Assembly: GCA_964213355.1 (NCBI GenBank)
Contig: CAXOVY010000032.1
Span: 1 to 64,000 of the forward strand
Direction: 5' to 3'
Length of the DNA: 64,000 bases
Source of the DNA: JBAXAM01 sp964213355
Lineage (GTDB): Bacteria; Pseudomonadota; Gammaproteobacteria; UBA9339
Shown: positions 25,955 through 34,865 of the stretch, one piece after another
How the letters are laid out: each line of letters opens with the position of its first letter
Numbering within the stretch: the stretch's first letter is position 1
The notes under the pieces: model-generated
Told to the model about the DNA's origin: nothing
The model's input: the letters and a program-made list of their open reading frames with translations, nothing else
The model's database searches: none
Program-made: the position numbers and the translations under genes

Positions 25955-27328
25955 TTACTCTCCCAGATAGCGACTTTTTTTGCCAGAACGCAAATTTGCT
26001 TCAATACGTTCCAAAGTGATTTTTTTAGTTTCTGGAACCAAAAAGTATACAAATAGCAGGCTTAAAAAACAAAAAACTCCATATAACCAAAATACTCCGC
26101 TTAGATGTAACGACTTAACCATAGGTATAAATGTAATGACGACTAGCATATTAACTCCCCAAATGGTAGCTGTAGCCAAACTTGTTGCCAAACCGCGAAT
26201 TCGCAGCGGAAACAGTTCAGTAATCATAAGCCAACCGATAGGGCCAAAACTAACAGCGAAACTAGAGATATAAACTATCACAGCTAGCCACGACAGTACA
26301 GATGCATTTTCAGGCGGCCATCGAAAAATAGCACTTAATACCAACAAACTTAAAGTCATACCAGATGATCCCAATAGTAGCAGGGGTCTACGTCCCCATC
26401 TGTCAATTAAAGGTAACGCGATGATGGTAAAAAACACAAGTAATATACCTATGCCGAAAGTTGTAAGTATAGCAGTGCTTGCTTGATCTCCACCGTTATA
26501 CACAAGAATTGCTGGAGAATAATAGATAAAAATACTAATACCAACTAATTGTTGTAATGCGGCAATACCAAAACCAACAATGGCTGCTGGTAAAACCCAA
26601 GGTTTGAAAAGAACTCGCCAGTCGTTGCGTTGCTCATTTAGGCTTTCTTTAATTTCAAATAACTCAAGTTCAACATTAGTGTCAGCATGTGCCATTTGTA
26701 AAACTTCTCGTGCTTCATGATCTCTATCATTGGCAACAAGCCAACGTGGGCTTTCTGGCACAAACAATAGACCAGCAAATAGCATTAGAGCTGGAATAGT
26801 CCCTATACCAAACATCAAACGCCAGTGTCCACCAAAAGCAAACACGTAATCAACTGCATAGGATATAAGTATGCCGATAACAATAAATAGTTGAGCAAAG
26901 CCAACCATGATTCCGCGCCTACGAAATGGTGCCAATTCAGATATATATAACGGTGCCACATAAGATGAAATACCAGTCGCAAAACCAACCATCGTTCTGC
27001 TTATGATCAACCATAGTACTGTCGGTGCAAAAAAGCTACACAAACTTCCACAAAAAAATAGAAGGGCATTAAACATCATCAGCCGGCGTCTACCGTAATA
27101 ATCGGCTATTCTGCCGCTGATCATAGCACTAACGAACGCTCCAAAGAGTACTGAGCTTACTATCAAGCTGACATTAAAAGCTGTGAGTGGAAAGTCTTTT
27201 TCGATAAATAAGATTGCTCCTGAAGCAACGGCTGTATTGAATCCCACGAGTAATCCACTAAAAGCTGCTACAAATACGACCAAATATATGGAGTATTTGT
27301 TTTGTTTAATTAAAGACAACATTTGCAT
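25955..27328 (-). CDS. Sugar-porter family MFS transporter
   Basis: This 457-residue, 12-helix protein matches the XylE/GalP sugar-proton symporter family. It has GRIADYYGRRRLM between helices 2 and 3, FVPESPRWL before the central loop, LQQLVGISIFIYYSP in helix 7, DRWGRRPLLL, and the closing motif FVPETKKITLE near its end (here LVPETKKITLER). The precise sugar is not readable from sequence. tsaB lies six bases upstream and the chagasin-like gene five bases downstream, so it is in one transcript with both. Confidence 0.93.
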   Translation of the reverse strand: MQMLSLIKQNKYSIYLVVFVAAFSGLLVGFNTAVASGAILFIEKDFPLTAFNVSLIVSSVLFGAFVSAMISGRIADYYGRRRLMMFNALLFFCGSLCSFFAPTVLWLIISRTMVGFATGISSYVAPLYISELAPFRRRGIMVGFAQLFIVIGILISYAVDYVFAFGGHWRLMFGIGTIPALMLFAGLLFVPESPRWLVANDRDHEAREVLQMAHADTNVELELFEIKESLNEQRNDWRVLFKPWVLPAAIVGFGIAALQQLVGISIFIYYSPAILVYNGGDQASTAILTTFGIGILLVFFTIIALPLIDRWGRRPLLLLGSSGMTLSLLVLSAIFRWPPENASVLSWLAVIVYISSFAVSFGPIGWLMITELFPLRIRGLATSLATATIWGVNMLVVITFIPMVKSLHLSGVFWLYGVFCFLSLLFVYFLVPETKKITLERIEANLRSGKKSRYLGE

Positions 27329-27334
27329 ATGACT

Positions 27335-28015
27335 TTATGCTCCTCGTATCCATGCTACCTCTTCGCGTAGATACATTGGTAGTGCTTCCTTGGCTGAAAC
27401 CGTTAAACCTTTAACAAAGTCAGCGGCCGCAAGTTCAGCCATATATTGTGCTTGTGGATAAATTTTAGATTCAATTAGTGGTATATTACAACGCTTTGTC
27501 AAAATGTCATCATAAATTTTCCATCCGTTGCCAACCCCAGTAAAATCAGCATCGGATATTGTTTTGGTGTGTTTGGGTGCAACCAATCGATCGGGCACAA
27601 TGGCTTGCATAATACCAGCATTATCAATTTGATATTCACCCCAATAAATTTCTTGCATTCTTGCGTCCTGAGCGACCAAAACTTTTTCTTTGCCAAATTC
27701 GGTAAAAACTTCCTGTGCTAAAGCGCGTAAGCACGAAATTTTTATCACAGGAAGGTTTGCCACAAATGCAAGTCCTTGAATTATGCTTGCAGCTAGACGA
27801 ATGCCAGTAAAGCTACCGGGTCCTGCGCCAAAAGCAATGGCGTCAAGTTGATTTAAATCCACTTGCGCTTCAGCTAAAAGTTCGTAGATCATGGGTAGAA
27901 TAAACTTGGTGTGCTTTTGCGGTGTGACCATAAAGCGATGAGAATTTTTATTATCGCACCATAAAGCGGCGGAACAAGCGTCAGTTGAAGTATCAATAGT
28001 AAGAATTTGTATCAT
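27335..28015 (-). CDS. tsaB: tRNA t6A modification protein TsaB
   Basis: TsaB pairs with TsaD (and TsaE) to make threonylcarbamoyl-adenosine at position 37 of ANN-decoding tRNAs. The 226-residue protein has the ASKHA-fold start ILTIDTSTDACSAAL and the conserved GAGPGSFTGIRL near residue 64. The length is typical. Its ATG overlaps the stop of the upstream M48 protease gene by four bases (ATGA), so translation is probably coupled. Confidence 0.95.
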   Translation of the reverse strand: MIQILTIDTSTDACSAALWCDNKNSHRFMVTPQKHTKFILPMIYELLAEAQVDLNQLDAIAFGAGPGSFTGIRLAASIIQGLAFVANLPVIKISCLRALAQEVFTEFGKEKVLVAQDARMQEIYWGEYQIDNAGIMQAIVPDRLVAPKHTKTISDADFTGVGNGWKIYDDILTKRCNIPLIESKIYPQAQYMAELAAADFVKGLTVSAKEALPMYLREEVAWIRGA

Positions 28016-29064
28016 GTGCTTTTATTTTTAGGTTTAAATCCCAATGCCTGTAAACGATCAGCCAGTGATGGATGGGTGGAGAAGATAGAACTTATTGACT
28101 GTTGCATAGAAATACCCATTTGTTTCGGATCAAAAATATAAGCAGCACGCCTAACCTCTTCATGTGGGGTAGCGCCATAAGCCGCCGCATATGCTTCCTT
28201 ATTGGCCATGTGATCGCTACTAATTTTAATTAATGCTTTTGCTAAAGGTGTATTATCACGCGTTAGTTCCACTGCGCCAGCATCAGCCATAAATTCGCGT
28301 TTGCGACTTAAGTACAGTATTAGTAAAACTGTAATAATTGGCAGTAAAAACCGCAGTAAAATTATGATGATAACAATGCCACCGCTATTATTATCAGTGC
28401 GTCGCCTACTGCGGTTGCCAAAAATGACTGCGCGAAACATTATATCCAATGCTATTAACATAATGTTACTAAGTACTGATGCCATCAGAGTGAGTTTTAT
28501 ATCGTGATGGCGAATGTGGCTTAATTCATGCGCCATAACTGCTTGTAGCTCACTACGCTCAAGTTTGCTTAGTAAACCGCGTGTAATAGCAACCAGTGCC
28601 GACTTTTCACTATAACCACTGGCAAAAGCATTCATGTAGTCGGCTTCAATCAAATAGACTTTAGGCATGTAACGCAGACCCGCGGCAATTTTTAATTCTT
28701 CGATAACATTGTAAAGTTGCTGTTCTTTAATGGATCGGTGATTGTTCAGAGTAATTTCGTGATATTCAGTACCAAGCAACATAATACGATCATACAATGT
28801 GAAAGTAATTAATATCGAGATAACTGCAACTCCGCCCAACACTAAGGTGGCTACGGGGATAATTTTAAAGGTAAGCAATATTTCTAGTGCCTGGGTAATT
28901 GGAATTTGGTCCAGTTCCGGGTGGATATATAAATCAATAACTAGACCAACAATAATATAAATTAAAATAAAAATCGAAATTACAGCATAGGTACGATGCT
29001 CGTTGCTGCGCAGCTGTTTACGCCAGTCGACATTAGTGGAAGTATAATTTGATGGTTCGTTCAT
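28012..29064 (-). CDS. M48-family membrane metalloprotease (HtpX-like)
   Basis: The protein of about 350 residues has two N-terminal membrane helices (roughly 25-45 and 70-95), the zinc site HELSHIRHHDI near residue 171, two further helices and the third ligand region REFMADAGAVELT. This is the HtpX-type plan for quality control of membrane proteins. The ATG at 29088 would add eight unusual residues (MCLPQNIY). I prefer the ATG at 29064, though neither has a strong ribosome binding site. A lemA gene lies upstream, a common partner of such M48 proteases. The two are separated by 263 bp of repeats. Confidence 0.9.
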   Translation of the reverse strand: MNEPSNYTSTNVDWRKQLRSNEHRTYAVISIFILIYIIVGLVIDLYIHPELDQIPITQALEILLTFKIIPVATLVLGGVAVISILITFTLYDRIMLLGTEYHEITLNNHRSIKEQQLYNVIEELKIAAGLRYMPKVYLIEADYMNAFASGYSEKSALVAITRGLLSKLERSELQAVMAHELSHIRHHDIKLTLMASVLSNIMLIALDIMFRAVIFGNRSRRRTDNNSGGIVIIIILLRFLLPIITVLLILYLSRKREFMADAGAVELTRDNTPLAKALIKISSDHMANKEAYAAAYGATPHEEVRRAAYIFDPKQMGISMQQSISSIFSTHPSLADRLQALGFKPKNKST

Positions 29065-29091
29065 ATAAATATTTTGTGGTAAACACAAACC

Positions 29092-29114
29092 CGGTAGGCG
29101 CAGGCTTTAGCCCA
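29092..29114. repeat. REP-like palindromic sequence (CGCAGGCTTTAGCC type)
   Basis: The stretch GGTAGGCGCAGGCTTTAGCC matches the arms of the paired repeat at 45316-45392 and the single copy at 34814. Such short palindromes are often spread by REP-associated transposases, none of which is visible here. Confidence 0.7.
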
Positions 29115-29194
29115 ATCCATTACCCACAAGTGTGGCTGCCAATTTCATAAACTTATCCATTACCCACAAGTGTGGCTGCCAATTTCATAAACTT
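29115..29194. repeat. Perfect tandem duplication, 2 x 40 bp
   Basis: Two identical 40-bp units (29115-29154, 29155-29194), each beginning ATCCATTACCCACAAGTGTG, stand between a REP-like palindrome and a long fold-back element. No reading frame is evident. The identity suggests a recent duplication. Confidence 0.9.
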
Positions 29195-29195
29195 A

Positions 29196-29321
29196 TTATT
29201 ACGCTCTTTCAGAGCTTAAAATCTTTGCGGCATTTTACCCAGGGTTCCCGTAACCACTTTGTGGTTCGGTCACCCTGGGTAAGATGTCCCAAAAATTTCA
29301 AGCTCTGAAAGAGCGTAATAA
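29196..29321. repeat. Long fold-back element with 22-bp perfect terminal inverted repeats
   Basis: Arms TTATTACGCTCTTTCAGAGC (22 bp in full, 29196-29217) and its exact complement (29300-29321) enclose further nested pairing: about 25 of 30 bp imperfectly paired, then TTACCCAGGGT (29235-29245) with ACCCTGGGTAA (29272-29282), and AACCAC (29252-29257) with GTGGTT (29261-29266). The whole 126 bp folds into one hairpin. A miniature inverted-repeat element or strong bidirectional terminator are both possible. Confidence 0.85.
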
Positions 29322-29327
29322 AAACAA

Positions 29328-29906
29328 TTACATTTTAACTTTATAGTCTTCTTGGGTTTTTCTTTGCTCATCCGAAATACCCCAATAAGGAAATTCCTTC
29401 ATAAGTTTTTCGGGAAAGATACCAACAAGAAATGATTCAAACAAAGACTTACTTTTGGCTTTATATTGTTCAACACTGTCATTGTATGACTGTTTCGCAA
29501 AAGTGAGTTTGTTTTCGGTATTAACTATTTCTTCCTGCAACTGCAAAGCATTTTTATCTGCTTTTAAATCAGGATATTGCTCAAATACCAAATTGAGATT
29601 AGCGCCAATTTTAGAAATTGCTTCCTCAGCATTTATGCGCCCACTTTGATCACCACTGGCCGAAGCTTTTTGTGCTTGCGCGCGCAAAGCTACTACCTCT
29701 TTTAGAGTGGTTTTTTCATAATCCATGTATTTTTTCACCACTTCAATTAATGATTCATAAACTTTATAGCGTCGATCTAGTTGTACATCTATTTGATTTT
29801 TGTTGTTATTAGTTGCTTCAATCAAATGAATTAATTTGTTATAAATTATTATCGACCATAACGCTACTACTACGATAGCAATAACGAAAATTGTTACTAT
29901 ACTCAT
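29328..29906 (-). CDS. lemA: LemA family protein
   Basis: LemA proteins are membrane-anchored helical proteins with an outside N-terminus and unknown biochemical role. This one has about 192 residues, an N-terminal membrane helix (IVTIFVIAIVVVALWSIIIY) and the family block NQIDVQLDRRYKVYESLIEVVKKYM, followed by long helices. An upstream ATG at 29918 is in frame, but the GGAGG within that codon run is the ideal ribosome binding site for the ATG at 29906, which I chose. It precedes the M48 protease gene, a known pairing. Confidence 0.93.
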   Translation of the reverse strand: MSIVTIFVIAIVVVALWSIIIYNKLIHLIEATNNNKNQIDVQLDRRYKVYESLIEVVKKYMDYEKTTLKEVVALRAQAQKASASGDQSGRINAEEAISKIGANLNLVFEQYPDLKADKNALQLQEEIVNTENKLTFAKQSYNDSVEQYKAKSKSLFESFLVGIFPEKLMKEFPYWGISDEQRKTQEDYKVKM

Positions 29907-30054
29907 AAATTCCTCCATAAATTCTTAATTGTCTACACCACTGTAACCAATTTTACCAAAATCAACATTTTATATCTACAACCAAATACCCATGGCGCCT
30001 AAAAAAAAATTATGCTATATAGCGGTCAGGAATTCATATCAACAAGAGGAACTC

Positions 30055-30672
30055 ATGTTCGGTTTAATACCCAAAGAAGAAAAATTTTTCCCAATGTTTC
30101 ATGAAATGACCAAAAATATAGTTGCTGGGTCAGTTGAGTTAAAGGAAATGCTTGATAATTTCAACCAGCCACTTGTTAGCCAACAATTAATTAAAGAAAT
30201 AGAACATAAGGGTGATTTACAAACCCATGAAATTATTAAGACACTCAATAAGAGTTTTATCACTCCATTTGATCGTGAAGATATCTATTCGCTTGCTTCA
30301 GCCTTAGATGATGTTATTGATGCCATTGATGCATTGGCTCAACGGCTCATAATTTATCATATCGACAAAATCACACCGGAGGCAAAGGAGCTTGGATTTA
30401 TTATCCTCAAAGCTTGTCAAACTGTAGAAAAAGCGGTGGCGATGCTTGAGAATAAAACGCAGCATATTTTGGAATATTGTGTTGAAATAAATTCATTAGA
30501 AGGTGAAGCTGATCGTGTGCGTGCAGATGCAATTAGTCGGTTATTCGATGAAGTGCAAGACCCAATTTTTCTGATCAAATGGAAAGAGATTTATGAAAAT
30601 TTAGAACGCGTAGCTGATAGGTGCGAAGATGTTGCCAATGTTTTGGAAAGCGTGGTAGTCAAAAATGCCTGA
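30055..30672 (+). CDS. DUF47/PhoU-like protein partnered with a phosphate transporter
   Basis: The 205-residue, all-helical protein belongs to the DUF47 group related to PhoU, which regulates or assists Pit-type phosphate carriers. The segment IEHKGDLQTHEIIKTLN and the FDREDIYSLASALDDVID block are typical metal-binding helices. The ATG at 30055 has an AGAGGA site and matches the family start (MFGLIPKEEKFF). The longer in-frame ATG at 29992 is rejected. Its end overlaps the pit start by eight bases. Confidence 0.93.
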   Translation: MFGLIPKEEKFFPMFHEMTKNIVAGSVELKEMLDNFNQPLVSQQLIKEIEHKGDLQTHEIIKTLNKSFITPFDREDIYSLASALDDVIDAIDALAQRLIIYHIDKITPEAKELGFIILKACQTVEKAVAMLENKTQHILEYCVEINSLEGEADRVRADAISRLFDEVQDPIFLIKWKEIYENLERVADRCEDVANVLESVVVKNA

Positions 30673-31672
30673 AACCAGCCTTTTAATTTTAATTCTTGTT
30701 ATTATTGTCGCGTTGGTTTTTGATTACGTTAATGGTTTTAATGATTCCGCTAACGCTATTGCTACCTGTATCTCGACGCGTGCGCTTTCAATTCGCAGTG
30801 CCGTTATTATGGCAGCTGTGCTAAATCTTATTGGGGCTTTAATCTCAACTAAAGTAGCAACGACCATAGGTAAAGGCATTATTAATGTTGAAAGCATAAA
30901 TCAATTAGCAATTTTTTCGGGTATTAGTGCTGCTATTATTTGGGGTATAATCACCTGGTATTTCGCTATTCCTTCATCCTCAACTCATGCTTTAATTGGT
31001 GGTATTATAGGAGCATCGGTAGCAAGTGTCGGTTTTTCAGCTCTACATTGGTCTGGTATCAAAGTAATTATATTAGCATTAGTGCTATCGCCAATTATTG
31101 GCATAATAGTCGGTTTCTCGTTAATGATTGCCTTGCTTTGGATGGTTCGTAGTTTTCCGCCTGATAAACTCAACAAAAATTTTCGGATCTTACAAATTGT
31201 TTCTGCTGCCTTTACTGCTTTTTCGCATGGAACTGCAGATGCGCAAAAATCAATGGGTGTGATTACCATGGCGCTCGTTAGCTATGGCACTTTAAGTAAT
31301 TTTTCCGTGCCATGGCTTGTAATGATTGCTTGTGCTGTAGCAATGGCACTTGGAACAGTCATGGGTGGTTGGCGCATAATTAAAACAGTCGGTAAGGATT
31401 TCGTTAAATTGCAACCTATTCATGGTTTTTGCGTACAAACTTCCGCCGCAGGCGTAATTCTTGGTACAGCAGCTTTTGGTTTGCCAACAAGTACATCACA
31501 TGTCATTACTTCTGCTATTCTTGGTGTGGGTTTATCAAAGCGATTGTCTGCAATTAATTGGAAAATCGCCAAAAATATTTTTTGGGCATGGATTTTAACT
31601 ATCCCAGCAGCAGGGATAATAGCTTTTTTATTGCAAGTAGTTCTTGATGCTGTTTTAAAAAAATTTTTATAA
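30665..31672 (+). CDS. pit: Inorganic phosphate transporter, Pit family
   Basis: Pit carriers import metal-phosphate with protons. The 335-residue protein of about 10 helices has the duplicated family signatures: DYVNGFNDSANAIAT near residue 20 and AFSHGTADAQKSMGVI near residue 190, plus the matching PSSSTHALIGG and PTSTSHVITSA. The length suits the short Pit type. It overlaps the DUF47 gene by eight bases, so the pair forms one functional unit. Confidence 0.95.
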   Translation: MPETSLLILILVIIVALVFDYVNGFNDSANAIATCISTRALSIRSAVIMAAVLNLIGALISTKVATTIGKGIINVESINQLAIFSGISAAIIWGIITWYFAIPSSSTHALIGGIIGASVASVGFSALHWSGIKVIILALVLSPIIGIIVGFSLMIALLWMVRSFPPDKLNKNFRILQIVSAAFTAFSHGTADAQKSMGVITMALVSYGTLSNFSVPWLVMIACAVAMALGTVMGGWRIIKTVGKDFVKLQPIHGFCVQTSAAGVILGTAAFGLPTSTSHVITSAILGVGLSKRLSAINWKIAKNIFWAWILTIPAAGIIAFLLQVVLDAVLKKFL

Positions 31673-31699
31673 TGCTTCGGTATAATTTTAGGATTGTTT

Positions 31700-32539
31700 A
31701 TGTCTACCATAGCTAATATATTTTATAGTATGCCAAATATACTGTTGTTTATAATTATGTGTGTTATTGGGGTTGTGTTCACAGTAATTGGAATACACCT
31801 TATTAGAATTATTATTCCAATGGAGTTACGCCTAAAGGACAATGTGGCAATTGGTTATATAAGTGCTAATACCGCCGTTTTGTTCGCGGTGCTTGCTGGA
31901 TTTATCATTTCATACATGCTTAACAATTTTAATAGAGCTCAAGAAATAACTCGTACTGAAGTTAATCAATTAAATGATATTTGTCGCGACGCATCCAGAC
32001 TAGATAAATCAATGGCTAGAAGCATTCAAGAGGGGGTAATGGATTACTTAAAAACAGTCGTTACCAAAGAATGGCCAGCGATGAGCGCAGGAAAAAAAGT
32101 TGACCCGTATGGTGAAAAGGTTCTAATCAACCTAAGAATTAAGTTAATCAGCTACAAAGCTAAAAACATTAACCAAAGCTTAGCGCTAGTAGATCTTCAC
32201 AAGGGACTTGAAGAATTATATAAAGCTAGGGGTGAGCGCCTGTCCATGGACAAATCAGTTCTAGGTACTGATATTTGGATAATGCTAGTAATTGTCACTC
32301 TGTTTACGATAATCATTAATTTCTTATACGGAATGGAACATTATCTGCATGTAATTTTGGCTCCTTTTGTTTCCACTATAGTAATTTCACTTCTGTTTAT
32401 GATTATAATTATGGACCGACCATTTCGTGGTGGATTTTCGATTAAACCAGACGATTTTCAACGTGCTCTTGCGTCTATGCAACTTGAAGAGGATATCTTG
32501 GTTGAAAACAAAGCCAAGTTAATAAATATGCAACTATAA
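31700..32539 (+). CDS. DUF4239-like membrane protein (bestrophin-like)
   Basis: The 279-residue protein has two N-terminal membrane helices (about 8-30 and 55-75), a soluble helical middle, two C-terminal helices (about 190-235) and the closing motif MDRPFRGGFSI. That motif matches the DPFxG-type end of DUF4239 proteins, which are sometimes called bestrophin-like. The function of the family is unknown. The ATG at 31700 has AGGA six bases upstream. An in-frame TTG at 31694 is less likely. It follows pit by 27 bp and may be co-transcribed. Confidence 0.75.
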   Translation: MSTIANIFYSMPNILLFIIMCVIGVVFTVIGIHLIRIIIPMELRLKDNVAIGYISANTAVLFAVLAGFIISYMLNNFNRAQEITRTEVNQLNDICRDASRLDKSMARSIQEGVMDYLKTVVTKEWPAMSAGKKVDPYGEKVLINLRIKLISYKAKNINQSLALVDLHKGLEELYKARGERLSMDKSVLGTDIWIMLVIVTLFTIIINFLYGMEHYLHVILAPFVSTIVISLLFMIIIMDRPFRGGFSIKPDDFQRALASMQLEEDILVENKAKLINMQL

Positions 32540-32617
32540 TAGTAATTACTAAAAAGCTAGTAATTAAATTTTATCTCCATATAATAAAACCTCGTGTTAT
32601 ATTTAGCTTAAAAAAAT

Positions 32618-34201
32618 ATGTCCTATCAAGTACTCGCTCGAAAATGGCGACCAAAAAATTTTGCCGAAGTTATTGGCCAGGAACATGTGTTGCGTGCGCT
32701 GATGAATGCGCTAACACAAAACCGGTTGCATCATGCTTATCTTTTTGCTGGTACCAGGGGTGTTGGTAAAACCACAATTGCACGTATCTTGGCTAAATGC
32801 TTAAATTGCGAAACCGGCATTGTGGCAACGCCTTGTGGCAAATGTGATGCTTGTGTCGAAATCGATGTTGGAAGATTTATCGATCTTATAGAAGTAGACG
32901 CTGCTTCACGTACTAAAGTTGAAGATACGCGCGATTTATTAGATAGCGTACAATACTTACCTGCAAAAGGACGCTTTAAGATTTATATTATAGATGAAGT
33001 GCACATGCTATCTGGGCATAGTTTTAACGCGCTCTTAAAAACTTTGGAAGAACCACCTGAGCATGTAAAATTTTTACTGGCGACCACTGACCCACAAAAA
33101 CTACCGATTACGGTTCTTTCACGTTGTTTGCAATTCAATCTAAAAATTCTAAGTTCCCAGCTGTTGCAAAAACAGTTGCAACATGTTCTGGCTGAGGAAA
33201 AAATTGAATTTGAAAGCGAAGCTTGTCGCAAGCTAGCGCTTGCTGCTGATGGTAGCGCGCGCGATGCTTTGAGTCTATTAGATCAAGCAATTGCATTTTG
33301 TCAGGGTAGGATTGTTGCAACTGATGTTAATGCTATGCTTGGCGCGATTGATACCGGCAAAATTTTTGTATTACTTGAAGCGCTGCTGTCTAATGATGCC
33401 AAAGCGGTTTTGGAAGTTATTGCAGAATTAGCGGAATTAGCCATAGATTTTACTAATGCTATAAATGATTTATTAGAAATATTTCAGCAAATTGCAGTTG
33501 TACAGCTAGTGGCAGATGTAAACACAACTAATTGGCAACATCAAGAGTTAATACATAAACTAGCAGCTCAGCTCAAGCCTGAAGAAGTGCAGCTCTATTA
33601 TCAGATTGGCCTAATTGGTAAACGTGATTTGCCATTGGCTCCGAGCTTGTGTTTGGGTTTTGAAATGGTAATGCTACGCATGCTTGCTTTTCGCCTTGAA
33701 GCAGATATTGTTTTACCGACAAGTAAAGTTACAGTTTCGATGCCGGCCAAACCAATAATAAATAATGCACAAACAACATTGTTCACATCTAAACCCATGG
33801 TGGCTACGAATCCTGTTGTTGATAATCAAAATACCGATATTTTGAAGCAGCTGAATGTTACTGGTCCAACCCAAGCTTTACTGCGTCACTGCGTTATTAC
33901 GAAAATTGATCAGAACGAAGTTGAACTTTTACTTGAGGCCAAACAATCTCTTTGGCTTAATAAAAAACATGAAGAAAGAATTAGCCAAGCTTTGAGCGAA
34001 CATTTAAAGCGCCCAATCACAGTAAATATCAAACTTGGTACTCCAGCTATGGATACGGTTGCGAGCGTTGAAAAACGCGAGGCTCTGCAAAAACAGACCC
34101 GAGCTTTGCAATCTATTGAAAAAGACCCTAAAATAAAAGAGCTAATGAGCAGGTTTGGTGCAAAAATAATTTCCAAGCCTGTAAAATTGGAAGAACAATA
34201 A
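32618..34201 (+). CDS. dnaX: DNA polymerase III subunit gamma/tau
   Basis: DnaX is the clamp-loader ATPase of the replisome. The 527-residue protein begins YQVLARKWRPKNFAEVIGQ and has Walker A GTRGVGKTT near residue 46, the zinc-binding cysteines CLNCETG...CGKCDAC, the DEVHML box and the SRC motif in TVLSRCLQF. The C-terminal domain of tau is present but shorter than in E. coli. recR begins six bases downstream. The ybaB gene that normally lies between dnaX and recR is missing. Confidence 0.96.
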   Translation: MSYQVLARKWRPKNFAEVIGQEHVLRALMNALTQNRLHHAYLFAGTRGVGKTTIARILAKCLNCETGIVATPCGKCDACVEIDVGRFIDLIEVDAASRTKVEDTRDLLDSVQYLPAKGRFKIYIIDEVHMLSGHSFNALLKTLEEPPEHVKFLLATTDPQKLPITVLSRCLQFNLKILSSQLLQKQLQHVLAEEKIEFESEACRKLALAADGSARDALSLLDQAIAFCQGRIVATDVNAMLGAIDTGKIFVLLEALLSNDAKAVLEVIAELAELAIDFTNAINDLLEIFQQIAVVQLVADVNTTNWQHQELIHKLAAQLKPEEVQLYYQIGLIGKRDLPLAPSLCLGFEMVMLRMLAFRLEADIVLPTSKVTVSMPAKPIINNAQTTLFTSKPMVATNPVVDNQNTDILKQLNVTGPTQALLRHCVITKIDQNEVELLLEAKQSLWLNKKHEERISQALSEHLKRPITVNIKLGTPAMDTVASVEKREALQKQTRALQSIEKDPKIKELMSRFGAKIISKPVKLEEQ

Positions 34202-34207
34202 AACCTA

Positions 34208-34813
34208 ATGTTATATACACAGCTTATTGATCAACTAATAAACGCTTTGCGCTTCCTTCCTGGGGTTGGGCCGCGTTCAGCACAACGCATGGCATTTTAT
34301 TTATTACAACAAGGTCGTGATGATGGTTTGCTTTTGGCGAAAACTCTAGAACAAGCGCTGACTAATGTTGGCCATTGCAAGCGGTGTCGTACTTTTAGTG
34401 AGCATGATTTATGTAATATTTGTTCTAGCCCACGGCGCGATAATTCGCTTTTATGCATTGTTGAAACTCCGGCAGATATTATTGCTATTGAACAAACCCA
34501 TAGTTATCATGGCCTGTATTTTGCACTGATGGGGCATCTGTCGCCGATTGATGGTATTGGTCCAAATGAAATTGGAGTTAATGACTTGGCTGATTTACTT
34601 ATACGAGAAAACACTATTAAAGAGGCTATAATTGCCACTAATCCAACAGTTGAAGGTGAGGCTACAGCTCATTATCTTGCCAATTTAATTCATGTCCGGC
34701 AAATTAAATGTACTCGAATTGCGTATGGGATACCTCAGGGGGGAGAGTTAGAGTATATTGACCTTAATACTTTAGCACGAGCTTTGGCAGGAAGAATAGA
34801 AATAATAAATTAG
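34208..34813 (+). CDS. recR: Recombination mediator RecR
   Basis: RecR acts with RecF/RecO to load RecA at gaps. The 201-residue protein has the helix-hairpin-helix RFLPGVGPRSAQRMAFYLLQ, the four-cysteine zinc finger (CKRCRTFSEHDLCNICSS) and a Toprim domain starting CIVETPADIIAIEQ. The length is normal. It starts six bases after dnaX, without the usual ybaB between them. Confidence 0.97.
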   Translation: MLYTQLIDQLINALRFLPGVGPRSAQRMAFYLLQQGRDDGLLLAKTLEQALTNVGHCKRCRTFSEHDLCNICSSPRRDNSLLCIVETPADIIAIEQTHSYHGLYFALMGHLSPIDGIGPNEIGVNDLADLLIRENTIKEAIIATNPTVEGEATAHYLANLIHVRQIKCTRIAYGIPQGGELEYIDLNTLARALAGRIEIIN

Positions 34814-34841
34814 GAACGCAGGCTAAAGCCCGCGGCTATCG
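34814..34841. repeat. REP-like palindrome (AACGCAGGCTAAAGCCCGCGGC)
   Basis: This belongs to the same family as 29092 and 45316-45392, with a slightly diverged right arm. It lies in the 52-bp gap between recR and arnT. Confidence 0.65.
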
Positions 34842-34865
34842 AACTATGTTTATTAGGAAATTATT

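Noticed and set aside
31694..31699. TTG start two codons upstream of the DUF4239-like gene
   Set aside because: The ATG at 31700 has better spacing from the AGGA site and is a standard start.
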